Notes: generated from the letters alone by a model not told the origin. A stretch of DNA of 64,000 nt from JAKLIX01 sp964605655 (GCA_964605655.1 CAZSDK010000008.1:62001-126000); one strand, 5' to 3'; shown: positions 52,176 through 61,022, counted from the first letter of the stretch. Made by a program: numbers and translations.

Positions 52176-54047
52176 TTAACTGATCAGTACTGCGTTGAAC
52201 TTGCATCGTTCCATGCAGGCTCCGCACTTGATACAGATGCTCTGCTCAATCCGGTGAGGCATCTTTTTTTCTCCCGATATGGCGTTCACCGGACAGTTTC
52301 TGGCACAGGCCATGCAGCCTACGCATTGTTCCTCGTCAATGACATATTGCATCATGGCTTTACATACACCGGCGCGGCATTTCTTATCCACCACGTGCTC
52401 CACGTATTCATCCCAGAAGTTGTCCAGGGTGGAAAGTACCGGGTTGGGAGAGGTCTGGCCCAGTCCGCATAAAGCCGTTTCCTTGATCACATTCCCCAGG
52501 TTTCTGAGGTTCTCCAGGTCTTCCATGGTGCCTTTCCCTTCCGTGATCTTTTCCAGGATCTCATGAAGTCTTTTGTTCCCAATTCTGCAGGGGGAACATT
52601 TGCCACAGGATTCTTCCACCGTGAAATCGAGGTAGAATTTGGCTACCGAGACCATACAGTCATCTTCATCCATCACGATCATACCACCTGAACCCATCAT
52701 GGAACCGGCCTGGATCAGGTTGTCATAATCAATGGGAGTGTCCAGGTGCTTTTCCGTAAGACATCCACCCGAAGGTCCGCCTGTTTGTACAGCCTTGAAA
52801 GCTTTGTCGTTCTGAATGCCTCCGCCGATCTCGTAGATGACGTCTTTCAGCCGGGTACCCATAGGCACTTCAATAAGGCCGACCTTATTGATTTTTCCTG
52901 CAAGAGAAAAGACTTTTGTCCCTTTCGACTTGTCGGTGCCAATCTGTTTGAACCATTCAGGGCCTTTCAGGAAGATGGGTGGTATACAGGCGAAAGTCTC
53001 CACATTATTCACATTCGTGGGCTTGTTGAGGTAACCCGACTCAGCAGGGAAGGGTGGTTTTACGGTAGGTTCACCACGATGGCCTTCCATGGAATGGATC
53101 AGGGCTGTCTCCTCTCCACATACGAAGGCACCTGCACCATATTTAAGTTCTATATCGAAGCAAAAAGAAGTCCCCATGATCTGCTTTCCCAGCAAACCGT
53201 TGGTCCTGGCCTGGTCAATGGCTGTTTTAAGCCTTTCTATCGCAAGGGGGTACTCAGCCCTGATATACACCAGGCCCTGGTCAGCACCTATACAGTAACC
53301 GCAAATGGCCATGGCCTCTATCACCGAGTGGGGATCTCCTTCCAGAACGGAACGGTCCATAAAAGCTCCTGGGTCTCCTTCATCAGCGTTACAGACTACG
53401 TACTTCTGATCTGAGAGATTTTTGGCAGCAATTCTCCATTTGAGCCCCGTCGGAAATCCTCCGCCACCTCTGCCACGTAACCCTGACTGGATCAGTTCTT
53501 CGATGGCGTCTTCCGGCTTCATATTCGTAAGAATCTGGGCCAAAGCCTGATAACCCTCATGAAGGATATAATCATCAATACGACCGGGGTTGATCTTTCC
53601 ACAATTTCTGAGTGCGATGCGAAGTTGTTTCGGACCGTCATGCTTCTCTTGGGCAAGAGGCTGCTTCAGGTCAACAGACTGGAAACCTGCCGGAATGACT
53701 CCTTCAGGCATCTCTCTTTTTTTGATGTACTTTTCAATGACCTCATCGGCCTTGCGTTCATCCACGTTACCGAAAACAACGGGCTCCCCTCCATTAAGGG
53801 TTACTTCAATGGTTGGTTCTGCATAACAGTAACCCATGCAACCGGTAGGGATGACCTCGGCTTCAATATTTCTTTTTTCAAGCTCTTCAGTAAAATAGTC
53901 GTAGATAGTCCTGGCACCTGATGCGATACCACAAGTTGCCATGGCCACTTTAATGGTGACAATCACTTCCGATTGTCTCGAAGCTTCTTTTTCCTGAAGC
54001 TCTTGCTTCCTTCGTTTTAATTCCACTGGGGATCCAATCAGACTCAT
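52176..54047 (-). CDS. hydB: HydB/NuoF flavoprotein subunit of the trimeric hydrogenase
   Basis: 623 residues from the ATG at 54047; a TTG eight codons earlier is possible. Order: thioredoxin-like 2Fe-2S (~35-115; ATCGIASGA, GCMGYC), NuoF core with the standard GGGGFPTGLKW, NADEGDPGAFMDR and YIRAEYP motifs for FMN and NADH, SCGKCSPC 4Fe-4S, and a C-terminal 2x4Fe-4S ferredoxin (CVGCMACARNCP, CIKCGACMERC). This is the layout of the Thermotoga maritima HydB, whose trimer couples NADH and ferredoxin oxidation to H2 production by flavin-based bifurcation. First gene of the operon; a promoter and a Rex-like box lie 70-125 bases upstream. Confidence 0.94.
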   Translation of the reverse strand: MSLIGSPVELKRRKQELQEKEASRQSEVIVTIKVAMATCGIASGARTIYDYFTEELEKRNIEAEVIPTGCMGYCYAEPTIEVTLNGGEPVVFGNVDERKADEVIEKYIKKREMPEGVIPAGFQSVDLKQPLAQEKHDGPKQLRIALRNCGKINPGRIDDYILHEGYQALAQILTNMKPEDAIEELIQSGLRGRGGGGFPTGLKWRIAAKNLSDQKYVVCNADEGDPGAFMDRSVLEGDPHSVIEAMAICGYCIGADQGLVYIRAEYPLAIERLKTAIDQARTNGLLGKQIMGTSFCFDIELKYGAGAFVCGEETALIHSMEGHRGEPTVKPPFPAESGYLNKPTNVNNVETFACIPPIFLKGPEWFKQIGTDKSKGTKVFSLAGKINKVGLIEVPMGTRLKDVIYEIGGGIQNDKAFKAVQTGGPSGGCLTEKHLDTPIDYDNLIQAGSMMGSGGMIVMDEDDCMVSVAKFYLDFTVEESCGKCSPCRIGNKRLHEILEKITEGKGTMEDLENLRNLGNVIKETALCGLGQTSPNPVLSTLDNFWDEYVEHVVDKKCRAGVCKAMMQYVIDEEQCVGCMACARNCPVNAISGEKKMPHRIEQSICIKCGACMERCKFNAVLIS

Positions 54048-54116
54048 CGCGCAGATAATATTGGTATTCAAGTATATGTGAACTAGACGGGGTGTTTATC
54101 AGTAAGAATCACACTG

Positions 54117-54145
54117 CAAAATTAGAAATAAAAACCATTCGTCAA
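54117..54145 (-). promoter_or_regulatory. Promoter of the bifurcating-type hydrogenase operon
   Basis: On the minus strand: TTG (54145-54143), 18-base spacer, TAATTTTG (54124-54117). The Rex-like box at 54154-54171 lies 8 bases upstream of the -33 TTG. Confidence 0.6.
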
Positions 54146-54153
54146 GCATTTTA

Positions 54154-54171
54154 TTGTGAAATTATTAACAA
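54154..54171. promoter_or_regulatory. Rex operator, one mismatch
   Basis: TTGTGAA-ATTA-TTAACAA: 13 of 14 conserved bases of the Rex palindrome. Upstream of the second hydrogenase operon. Confidence 0.75.
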
Positions 54172-54187
54172 TGTTAGCGAAATAACA
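54172..54187. promoter_or_regulatory. Adjoining second Rex-like site
   Basis: TGTTAG-CGAA-ATAACA, 10 of 12 core positions. Together with the first box it copies the arrangement at 21443-21476; the 23 bases from the right arm of box 1 to the end of box 2 differ at only two places (both transitions) between the two loci. Confidence 0.45.
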
Positions 54188-54328
54188 GTTAATAATTGTT
54201 AAACCACCATCAGAGCCTCAGTCTGTCAATCTTATATAAATGATAATCAGTGTAATAACCGTGTTGGAAACCGGTCGGTCAAGGATGTTACTAAAAACAA
54301 GAAGCGAAGGAGAAGCTTTATCAAAACA
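54188..54328. other. Intergenic stretch without recognised gene
   Basis: Part of the 339-base gap between hydB (start 54047) and the second hydA (stop 54387). Apart from the Rex boxes, promoter and the terminator at 54329-54357 I see no open frame with coding character, no RNA gene and no repeat here. Confidence 0.5.
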
Positions 54329-54357
54329 AAGAGGCTGACCACGTGAGCCAGCCTCTT
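54329..54357 (-). terminator. Intrinsic terminator of the third hydrogenase operon
   Basis: In minus-strand sense AAGAGGCTG and CAGCCTCTT form a 9-bp stem with an 11-base loop, followed by TGTTTTGAT. It lies 30 bases after the stop of the hydA at 54387. Confidence 0.75.
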
Positions 54358-54386
54358 CTAAGTTTAGGTAGTATGGGTAGTATATT

Positions 54387-56177
54387 CTAGTAACGTTGTC
54401 TTGGTTTGTAATGGGTGTGCAACAAGTCGTGAGAGCGATGCGAGTTGGGTTCTTTCAGATACTCCTTATACAACTCAAGAACTTCAGGATTTTGATGTGA
54501 TTTTCTTAAAGGCATGCCTTCGTCTTCCTCGTAAATGGCTTTGGCTCTTTTCATCCTGATCTCGGCAGAAGTGGGTATGGGCTGTCCGCCACCACCCAGG
54601 CATCCACCCGGACAAGCCATGATCTCAATGAAGTGGTAAGCGGCCTTGCCTGCCCTGATGGCATCCATCAGCTTCTTGGCGTTGGCCAGCCCGTGGGCCA
54701 CTGCCACACTTAACTCAACACCCTCAAGGAAAGACCATTCTTTGGTCACGTCCTTCAACATAACTTTGGCTTCTTTTACTCCTTCAAGTCCGCGTACAGG
54801 CAAAATATTCAGGTTGGTAAAAGGTACTTCTCGACCGGTAATTACTTCATAGGCTGTACGAATGGCGGCTTCCATTACTCCTCCGGTGGCTCCGAAAATG
54901 ACACCTGCCCCCGTGGATTCGCCTAAAATACTGTCATATTTCTCCTCTTCCAGCTTATCGAAATCAATACCTGCCTGTTTGATCATCATGGCCAACTCTC
55001 TGGTGGTCAGTACATAATCAACATCTTTATAACCGCTGTCCCTCATCTCGGGCCGTTCACATTCGAATTTCTTGGCCGTACAAGGCATGATGGAAACCAC
55101 TATCATGTTCTCAGCCTTCATGTTGATCTTCTCTGCGTAGTAAGTCTTGGCAAGGGTCCCGAACATCTGCTGGGGTGACTTACAGGTCGACAGATTCTCC
55201 AGCATTTCAGGATACAGATGTTCTCCAAATTTGATCCATCCCGGTGAACAGGAGGTCATCATGGGTAAGGCAACAGGTTCTTTGTCGACGACTGCCCTTT
55301 TGAGCCTGCCAAGCAACTCGTAACCTTCTTCCAGAATGGTGAGGTCGGCAGTGAAATCGGTATCAAGGACTTTATTGAATCCGATCTTTTTGAGAGCAGA
55401 AACCATCTTTCCAGTGACGGCTGATCCGGCTTCCAGACCCAGGTCCTCACCAACGGCCACTCTGACGGCGGGTGCGGTTTGAACGACAACAAACTTATCA
55501 GGGTTATAAATGGCTTTCCACACTTCTTCAATGTAGTTTCTTTCGCAGAGGGCTCCGGTCGGACAACGGTTGATGCATTGCCCGCAGTTGGTACATACCA
55601 CCTCATGCATTGGCTTGTTGAGGAAAGTGGAAATCTCCATCTTCTCTCCTTTATAGGCAACTGCCAGGGCGCTGACTGCCTGCAGTTCCTCACAGGTCCT
55701 GACACAGCGCTGGCAACGGATGCACTTGCTGTTGTCCTTCACGATGGAAGGGGAAGAGATGTCCAACACCTTGTCTTTAGGTTCAACAAGATCGATAAAC
55801 ATATGGCTTCCGAAACGGTATTCATTGGCAAGATCCTGCAGTTCACAGCGTTCGTTCTTGAAGCACTTGGTACAGTCGGCATTGTGTTCCGACAACAAGA
55901 GCTCCATGATATGCTTCCTGGCGCTGCGAACCTTTTCAGAATTCGTAAATACTTCCATCCCTTCAGAAACGGGAGTGGCACAGGAAGCGGCCAGCAAACG
56001 GGCACCTTTCACCTCTACCACGCATACCCTGCAATTTCCGGCCACCGAAAGGTCTGGGTGGTTGCAAAGAGAAGGGATCCGGAAGTTCAGCTTCTTGGCT
56101 GCTTCCATGATAGAGGTCCCTTCATCGACAGTAAAAGGAATATTATTGATTTTCAGATTAACTTGATATTTTCCCAT
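54387..56177 (-). CDS. hydA: [FeFe] hydrogenase catalytic subunit HydA, TSCSP variant
   Basis: 596 residues with 2Fe-2S (Cys38/49/52/66), HC3 4Fe-4S (His99, Cys102/105/111), two 4Fe-4S sites, and the H domain. MPCTAKKFE and MACPGGCLGGGG are canonical, and the relay residues EEGYE and the Ser of NLSTCKSP are kept, but the first loop reads TSCSPGW: relay Cys310 is present while Ser311 stands where the first H-cluster [4Fe-4S] Cys ligand is expected (read from TGT TCA). I have a faint memory of TSCSP in other multimeric enzymes; it should be checked. Last gene of its operon, followed by a terminator. Confidence 0.93.
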   Translation of the reverse strand: MGKYQVNLKINNIPFTVDEGTSIMEAAKKLNFRIPSLCNHPDLSVAGNCRVCVVEVKGARLLAASCATPVSEGMEVFTNSEKVRSARKHIMELLLSEHNADCTKCFKNERCELQDLANEYRFGSHMFIDLVEPKDKVLDISSPSIVKDNSKCIRCQRCVRTCEELQAVSALAVAYKGEKMEISTFLNKPMHEVVCTNCGQCINRCPTGALCERNYIEEVWKAIYNPDKFVVVQTAPAVRVAVGEDLGLEAGSAVTGKMVSALKKIGFNKVLDTDFTADLTILEEGYELLGRLKRAVVDKEPVALPMMTSCSPGWIKFGEHLYPEMLENLSTCKSPQQMFGTLAKTYYAEKINMKAENMIVVSIMPCTAKKFECERPEMRDSGYKDVDYVLTTRELAMMIKQAGIDFDKLEEEKYDSILGESTGAGVIFGATGGVMEAAIRTAYEVITGREVPFTNLNILPVRGLEGVKEAKVMLKDVTKEWSFLEGVELSVAVAHGLANAKKLMDAIRAGKAAYHFIEIMACPGGCLGGGGQPIPTSAEIRMKRAKAIYEEDEGMPLRKSHQNPEVLELYKEYLKEPNSHRSHDLLHTHYKPRQRY

Positions 56178-56194
56178 GGTTCATTCCTCCCTGT

Positions 56195-57358
56195 TTAGTA
56201 AATGATTTCTTCTTTGAAATTATCGACAATGGATGTAAACGGATTGCCGACCGATTGTCCGAGTCCACATTTAGACGCGATCTTCATGGTCCCGGCAAGT
56301 CTTTTCAGGTCCTCCAGGTAGGTAGGGGGACGTTCTCCTTTTTTTACGGCTTCAATACCTTTCAGAAGTTGCTGGCACCCCACACGGCAAGGGGTGCATT
56401 GTCCGCAGGATTCCTCGGTGAAGAACTCCAGGTAATCATGAAGAACGTTGTACATCGACCTGGAACTGTTGAACACCATCATGGATCCTCCGGTCGGAAT
56501 GCCTTCAAAACCGATGATCGTATCATTGAATTTCTTCCTGGGAACGCAAAATCCGGAAGCGCCTCCAATCTGAACGGCCTTGGTGTCACCATCGCCAAAT
56601 TCATTCACGAATTCATGCAGGGGGGTGCCAAGCTCCAGTTCATAAATACCTGGTATCGGGGTGTCTCCTGAGATCGAGAACACTTTTGATCCGCGTGAAT
56701 CAGTAGTACCCATGTCTTTAAACTTCTTGGCACCCATCAGGCAGATCATGGAGACATACACCAGTGTCTCAACATTGTTGATAACGGTGGGTTTTCCATT
56801 ATAGCCTGCAACTGTGGGGTAGGGAGGCTTGTTCCTGGGCTCACCTCTTTTTCCTTCCATGGATTCGAACAAGGCGCTTTCCTCGCCACAGACATAAGCA
56901 CCGCTTCCTGATTTGATCCTGATGGTATAATCGACACCGATTTCCTTCAGATGCTTTTGAAAAGCATCCAGTTTTTTGTTTAGTGTCGGAAGAAGAAAAT
57001 TATATTCTCCCCTGAGATAAATGAATCCTTCCTGGGCACCAATCACATAACCGCAGATCGTCATACCGGTAAATACCTTGTCAACGACCCTGTCCAGGAT
57101 TTCCCTGTCCTTAAAGGTACCAGGCTCTCCTTCATCGGCATTACATATAACATATTTGGTCTCACTGGCCTCATTTCGGGTGAATTTCCACTTTAATCCG
57201 GTCGGAAATCCGGCTCCTCCGCGTCCCTTCAGGCCTGAATCGATGATCTCTAGGATGATGTCATCTGGGGTACGTGAAATGGTCTTTTCGATGATCTCCT
57301 TATAATTAAAGTTCTCATCAAAGATGATATCTACTTTCTGGAGTTTCTTCTTTTCCAT
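56195..57358 (-). CDS. hydB: Short HydB/NuoF flavoprotein subunit
   Basis: 387 residues, about the NuoF core only. FMN/NADH motifs are standard (GGAGFPTGLKW, NADEGEPGTFKDR, YLRGEY), and the ESCGQCTPC 4Fe-4S site is present. Unlike the HydB at 52176 it has no N-terminal thioredoxin-like 2Fe-2S domain and no C-terminal double ferredoxin. Short HydB subunits of this form occur in NADH-dependent trimers such as Syntrophomonas wolfei Hyd1, which are reported not to bifurcate. So this trimer probably has a different electron economy. 17 bases upstream of hydA. Confidence 0.93.
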   Translation of the reverse strand: MEKKKLQKVDIIFDENFNYKEIIEKTISRTPDDIILEIIDSGLKGRGGAGFPTGLKWKFTRNEASETKYVICNADEGEPGTFKDREILDRVVDKVFTGMTICGYVIGAQEGFIYLRGEYNFLLPTLNKKLDAFQKHLKEIGVDYTIRIKSGSGAYVCGEESALFESMEGKRGEPRNKPPYPTVAGYNGKPTVINNVETLVYVSMICLMGAKKFKDMGTTDSRGSKVFSISGDTPIPGIYELELGTPLHEFVNEFGDGDTKAVQIGGASGFCVPRKKFNDTIIGFEGIPTGGSMMVFNSSRSMYNVLHDYLEFFTEESCGQCTPCRVGCQQLLKGIEAVKKGERPPTYLEDLKRLAGTMKIASKCGLGQSVGNPFTSIVDNFKEEIIY

Positions 57359-57386
57359 AATACTTATCTTAAATCATTGCTGATAA

Positions 57387-57857
57387 TTACTTCGAATTCT
57401 TCCCGTATTTCTCAATGATCTCTGAGACCGACCCGGTTGTGAGCTCAGGGTACACATCATCGTTGATGAGCATGACAGGGCCTTTATGACACCATCCCAG
57501 GCAATTGGCAGTCAACAACGTGAACTGGTTGTCATGAGTGGTCTCTCCAACTTTTATCTTCAGATGATCCTTTATTGCAGTCAGTACTTCATCTTTCCCC
57601 TTCATATGACAGGAAATGGTTTTGCATACTCTGATGATGTTTTTTCCCCTGGGAACAGTGTCCAGGAATGTGTAAAAGGAAGCGGTGCCAAAAACGTCGG
57701 CAGCTGACAGGTCAAGTTCCTTGGCAACAGCCATCATGGATTCCTGTGACAAATACCTTGCTTCATGAACAATACCTTGCAGAATCGGCATCAGACTGTT
57801 CCTGCTGCGACCGTGTTTTTCCACAAGTTCCTTTACCAGATTTTCGGTGTTTAACAT
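57387..57857 (-). CDS. hydC: HydC/NuoE-like 2Fe-2S subunit of the short-HydB hydrogenase
   Basis: 156 residues. Ligands CKTISC (CX4C) and CLGWC (CX3C); FGTASFYTFL is the NuoE motif. First gene of the 54.4-57.9 kb operon (order hydC, hydB, hydA; the other canonical operon runs hydB, hydA, hydC). Preceded by a strong Shine-Dalgarno sequence at 57862-57867, unusual in this genome region, and a Rex box 86 bases upstream. Confidence 0.93.
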   Translation of the reverse strand: MLNTENLVKELVEKHGRSRNSLMPILQGIVHEARYLSQESMMAVAKELDLSAADVFGTASFYTFLDTVPRGKNIIRVCKTISCHMKGKDEVLTAIKDHLKIKVGETTHDNQFTLLTANCLGWCHKGPVMLINDDVYPELTTGSVSEIIEKYGKNSK

Positions 57858-57861
57858 GATT

Positions 57862-57867
57862 CCTCCT
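57862..57867 (-). promoter_or_regulatory. Strong Shine-Dalgarno sequence of hydC
   Basis: AGGAGG on the minus strand, four bases before the ATG at 57857. Most genes here lack such a site. Confidence 0.6.
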
Positions 57868-57924
57868 TAATTATTTGGATATTAAGATATTAATCTATTT
57901 GTGAAAGAAATAACAATGCGATGG

Positions 57925-57953
57925 CAAAAGTAGAGAGAAGTTTTGTTAATCAA
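57925..57953 (-). promoter_or_regulatory. Promoter of the short-HydB hydrogenase operon
   Basis: On the minus strand: TTG (57953-57951), 18-base spacer, TACTTTTG (57932-57925). The -33 TTG lies inside the Rex palindrome, so Rex binding would directly block it. Confidence 0.65.
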
Positions 57954-57960
57954 TTAACAA
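57943..57960. promoter_or_regulatory. Rex operator, perfect palindrome
   Basis: TTGTTAA-TCAA-TTAACAA, an exact match. No second box adjoins it. It overlaps the -33 element of the third hydrogenase promoter. Confidence 0.85.
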
Positions 57961-58160
57961 TATCGCAAATTTTATGAATTTACCCGAAATTTATAATGGG
58001 TCTAAATTGAAATCCTGTTTGATTACCGGGGTAAAGAGCAATTTCACTTATTTTTACAGCAAGGTGCTTACATTCCGGCTCTGTGATCCCCCAGGCCCCG
58101 CTGGCTTATATGTTCAACGTCAACTGAATGCCCGGAATAGAAATGGCTTAGATCAATGAT
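57961..58160. other. Leader region before truA without recognised gene
   Basis: About 200 bases of moderate AT content. I see no convincing -7/-33 pair for truA, no coding character and no RNA structure. Confidence 0.4.
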
Positions 58161-58943
58161 ATGAATCCGGAACTCCCCTATAACAGGTATTTTATCAGGT
58201 TCTCATTCCTGGGGACGGCTTTTCACGGCTGGCAAATACAACCCAACGGGGTCACAGTCCAGTCAGTCCTGGAGGATGCACTCACCAAAAGGCTTCATGA
58301 GCCTGTCCGTCTGACCGGATGTGGCAGGACCGATGCCGGGGTTCATGCTTCTGAATTTTTTGCGCATTTCGATTCACAACTCCCGATCGATACAGAAAAG
58401 GCATCCAAACTACGGTATAACCTGAATAACTTTCTTCCCGGCTCCGTGGTTATCCACGATATCAGGAAGGTCAATCCAGCGGTGCATGCGCGTTTTGCCG
58501 CATTATCAAGGACTTACCGTTATGTGATCACCCTGGAAAAGGATCCTTTTAGAACCGATCAGGCCTGGTACTATAAATATGGTGCGCTCGACATTCGGAA
58601 AATGAACCTGGGTGCAGCCATTATCAAGGAATACACAGATTTTAAATGTTTCTCAAAAAAGGATACGGATATCAAAGGTTCTGACTGCCTGATAAGTCAC
58701 TCGCAATGGACCCTGGAAGATGGACGTTTTGTATATACAGTTACCGCTAACCGGTTTCTGAGGAATATGGTCAGGGCCATTGTGGGCACCCTGGTAGAGA
58801 TGGGAAGAGGAAAATGGGATGAAAGGAAACTCAGGCAGATTCTGGACAGCGGCGACCGCTGTCAGGCCGGAGAATCGGTACCGGCCTGTGGTTTATTCCT
58901 TGTTGAAGTTAAATACCCTGAGAATATTTACCTGGATGGGTAA
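58161..58943 (+). CDS. truA: tRNA pseudouridine synthase A
   Basis: 260 residues. Typical TruA: N-terminal FSFLGTAFHGWQIQPNG, catalytic Asp in GCGRTDAGVHA, then ARFAALSRTYRYVI and the NRFLRNMVRAIVGTL segment. Makes pseudouridine at positions 38-40 of the anticodon stem. It faces ribD and overlaps it by 35 bases at the 3' ends. Confidence 0.96.
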   Translation: MNPELPYNRYFIRFSFLGTAFHGWQIQPNGVTVQSVLEDALTKRLHEPVRLTGCGRTDAGVHASEFFAHFDSQLPIDTEKASKLRYNLNNFLPGSVVIHDIRKVNPAVHARFAALSRTYRYVITLEKDPFRTDQAWYYKYGALDIRKMNLGAAIIKEYTDFKCFSKKDTDIKGSDCLISHSQWTLEDGRFVYTVTANRFLRNMVRAIVGTLVEMGRGKWDERKLRQILDSGDRCQAGESVPACGLFLVEVKYPENIYLDG

Positions 58944-59970
58944 AATAGTGTACTAAATCCGACCCCAACGCAACAGTCTCCCTGGGGCTGATGCCCATCT
59001 TTGGGGCTTCAAGTCCCTGATGAAAATGACAACTGCCCTGAAGCACTCGGGCTTCATCCCAAAGGCCTGATTTTAAGTAGAGATCCAACAGTTTTCTGCC
59101 TCCCTCGACCATCAGTGATTGTATTCCCTTTGTATAAAGGATATGGTTGATCTGCTCAGGAAGGTCGTGATCGAAGTCGATCATGCCATATTCAGTGACT
59201 CCTTTTTTATTCTGTCTTTTTCCGGTAAGGATGAGGGTCGGAATGGTTCCGTCGAGAAGATGGTGGTTATCAGGGAGTTCCAGGTTTCTGTCGAGAAAGA
59301 TCCGCAAGGGATTACGTCCGGAATATTCCCTGGCGTTGAGAATGGGATTGTCGGTAAGGGCTGTCTGAAATCCAACGATGATGCTGTCTTCCTCGGTCCG
59401 CCATTTGTGTACCAGGACCTTCGATGATTCGTTGGTGATCCAGCGGGAAATGGCCAATGGGTCCTTACGGTCAATATCCATGAATCCATCCTGGGTCTGG
59501 GCCCATTTTAAGATGATATAAGGTCTCTTCAGGGTATGGAAGGTCAGGAACCGGCGGTTCAGGTACTTTCCTTCCTCTGAAAGGACACCGGTCTCAACTT
59601 GAATCCCCGCATCTCTTAAGATGGCAATGCCCCTTCCGGCAACCTCATGGTAGGGATCTACATGAGAAATGACAACCCGGCTGATCCCTTTCTCAATAAT
59701 CAGAAGGGTGCAGGGTGGTGTCTTGCCATAATGTGAGCATGGTTCCAGGTTAACAAAAAGTGTGGAACCTTGTAAGAGCTCATGGTCAATGACAGATCGA
59801 ATGGCATTCACTTCGGCATGAGGGCCTCCATATTCGCGGTGATAACCCTCCCCGATGATCTTGTCATCCTTGACAATAACAGCGCCTACCAGGGGGTTGG
59901 GACTGACCTTTCCTAAACCATTCATGGCCAGGTCAAAACAACGGTTCATCATGGTTTTGTCGGTCTCCAT
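58909..59970 (-). CDS. ribD: Bifunctional riboflavin deaminase/reductase RibD
   Basis: 353 residues. N-terminal deaminase (~1-145) with the zinc site GGPHAEVNAI and EPCSHYGKTPPC; C-terminal reductase (~147-350) with the NADPH region PYIILKWAQTQDG and MVEGGRKLLD. Converts the pyrimidine intermediate in riboflavin synthesis in two steps. Convergent with truA (35-base overlap) and divergent from prmC. It is not next to other rib genes. Confidence 0.95.
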   Translation of the reverse strand: METDKTMMNRCFDLAMNGLGKVSPNPLVGAVIVKDDKIIGEGYHREYGGPHAEVNAIRSVIDHELLQGSTLFVNLEPCSHYGKTPPCTLLIIEKGISRVVISHVDPYHEVAGRGIAILRDAGIQVETGVLSEEGKYLNRRFLTFHTLKRPYIILKWAQTQDGFMDIDRKDPLAISRWITNESSKVLVHKWRTEEDSIIVGFQTALTDNPILNAREYSGRNPLRIFLDRNLELPDNHHLLDGTIPTLILTGKRQNKKGVTEYGMIDFDHDLPEQINHILYTKGIQSLMVEGGRKLLDLYLKSGLWDEARVLQGSCHFHQGLEAPKMGISPRETVALGSDLVHYFTHPGKYSQGI

Positions 59971-60045
59971 GCCACAAAGATAGAGCTATTGAACCAAAAA
60001 TTCTGCAGAGAACTTACCTTTGCTGGTTGTGATAGGAAACCTAAA

Positions 60046-60984
60046 ATGAACGGGCAGACCATGAGTCCCGGAGAACTGAAGGCATGGTTCGCGGATCAGT
60101 TGAGCCCTTATTATGAAGAAAGGGAGGTGAAGAACATGTTCTTTATCGTTCTTTCTGAAGTACTGAATATTAGCAGGGTTTACTATCTCTCTGATTTTAC
60201 AAGGACCTATTCGGAGCAGGAAATCAATGCCATTTCCGATGTCGTCAGGAGGCTTCAGAATTACGAACCCATCCAATATGTTCTTCATAAGGCTCATTTT
60301 TATGGACTGGATCTGACCGTCAATCCTGATGTCCTTATTCCCCGTCCCGAGACCGAAGAATTGGTTGATCTGATCATAGAAGACTGGAAAGACGGTGTGC
60401 CCCATGCCTCCACCCGTAAGGATCCTCATTCCCCGCTCGTGATTTTTGATATTGGTACAGGCAGCGGTTGCATCGCACTTGCCCTTGCCGGGAACATACG
60501 CCCCTGCATGGTCTTTGCCTGTGACCGGTCTGAGGCTTCCGTGGAGTGTACGGCACAGAATGCGAAAAATCTTGGAGAGAATATCTCCTTGTTTCAATGG
60601 GATATCTTTGAGGATCAGGTCCCGGTAACCTTACCACCTATTGATGTATTGGTCAGCAACCCTCCCTATGTCAGGGATTCAGAAAAGGCGATGATGAAAC
60701 CCATTGTGGTCCTGTTTGAACCCGGGGAGGCTCTTTTTGTGCCTGATGACGACCCTTTGACATATTATCGCAGGATTCAGTATCTGGGGCTGCGTTTACT
60801 GAGTCCCGGAGGTCTTTTGTACTTTGAAATCAATGAGGCTTTTGGGGAGGAGATCGCCATGCTTTTGGAAAAGACAGGATATGTTGACGTTGAAGTATTC
60901 GAAGATATTCACGGCAAGGAAAGGATAGTCAGGGCGGCTAAAAAGAAAGAAGCCGTCCTTTTGGGGACGGCCTCTCAGTCCTGA
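60046..60984 (+). CDS. prmC: Release-factor glutamine methyltransferase PrmC
   Basis: 312 residues from the ATG at 60046; an earlier in-frame ATG adds 19 residues that do not look like the family. Helical N-terminus, then a SAM-binding Rossmann fold with IFDIGTGSGCIAL and the NPPY catalytic motif. Methylates the GGQ glutamine of release factors. Starts 75 bases from the divergent ribD. A short GC-rich hairpin overlaps its last codons. Confidence 0.92.
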   Translation: MNGQTMSPGELKAWFADQLSPYYEEREVKNMFFIVLSEVLNISRVYYLSDFTRTYSEQEINAISDVVRRLQNYEPIQYVLHKAHFYGLDLTVNPDVLIPRPETEELVDLIIEDWKDGVPHASTRKDPHSPLVIFDIGTGSGCIALALAGNIRPCMVFACDRSEASVECTAQNAKNLGENISLFQWDIFEDQVPVTLPPIDVLVSNPPYVRDSEKAMMKPIVVLFEPGEALFVPDDDPLTYYRRIQYLGLRLLSPGGLLYFEINEAFGEEIAMLLEKTGYVDVEVFEDIHGKERIVRAAKKKEAVLLGTASQS

Positions 60985-61022
60985 TATTTTTTAATCAGAT
61001 GATGCTCTTTACGACCTGATGA

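Noticed and set aside
52746..53414. A 222-codon plus-strand frame inside hydB
   Set aside because: It is antisense to the FMN/NADH motifs of hydB and has no recognisable protein features.
54188..54205. A third Rex-like palindrome (GTTAATAATTGTTAA)
   Set aside because: The half-sites are in the wrong order and spacing for TTGTTAA-N4-TTAACAA.
59986..60597. A 203-codon minus-strand frame across prmC
   Set aside because: It runs opposite the conserved PrmC motifs (GTGSG, NPPY) and reads as low-information sequence, so it is a shadow of prmC.
60952..60971. Intrinsic terminator at the end of prmC
   Set aside because: The stem GCCGTCC/GGACGGC is good, but the T-run begins about 15 bases later and the hairpin is inside the coding sequence.
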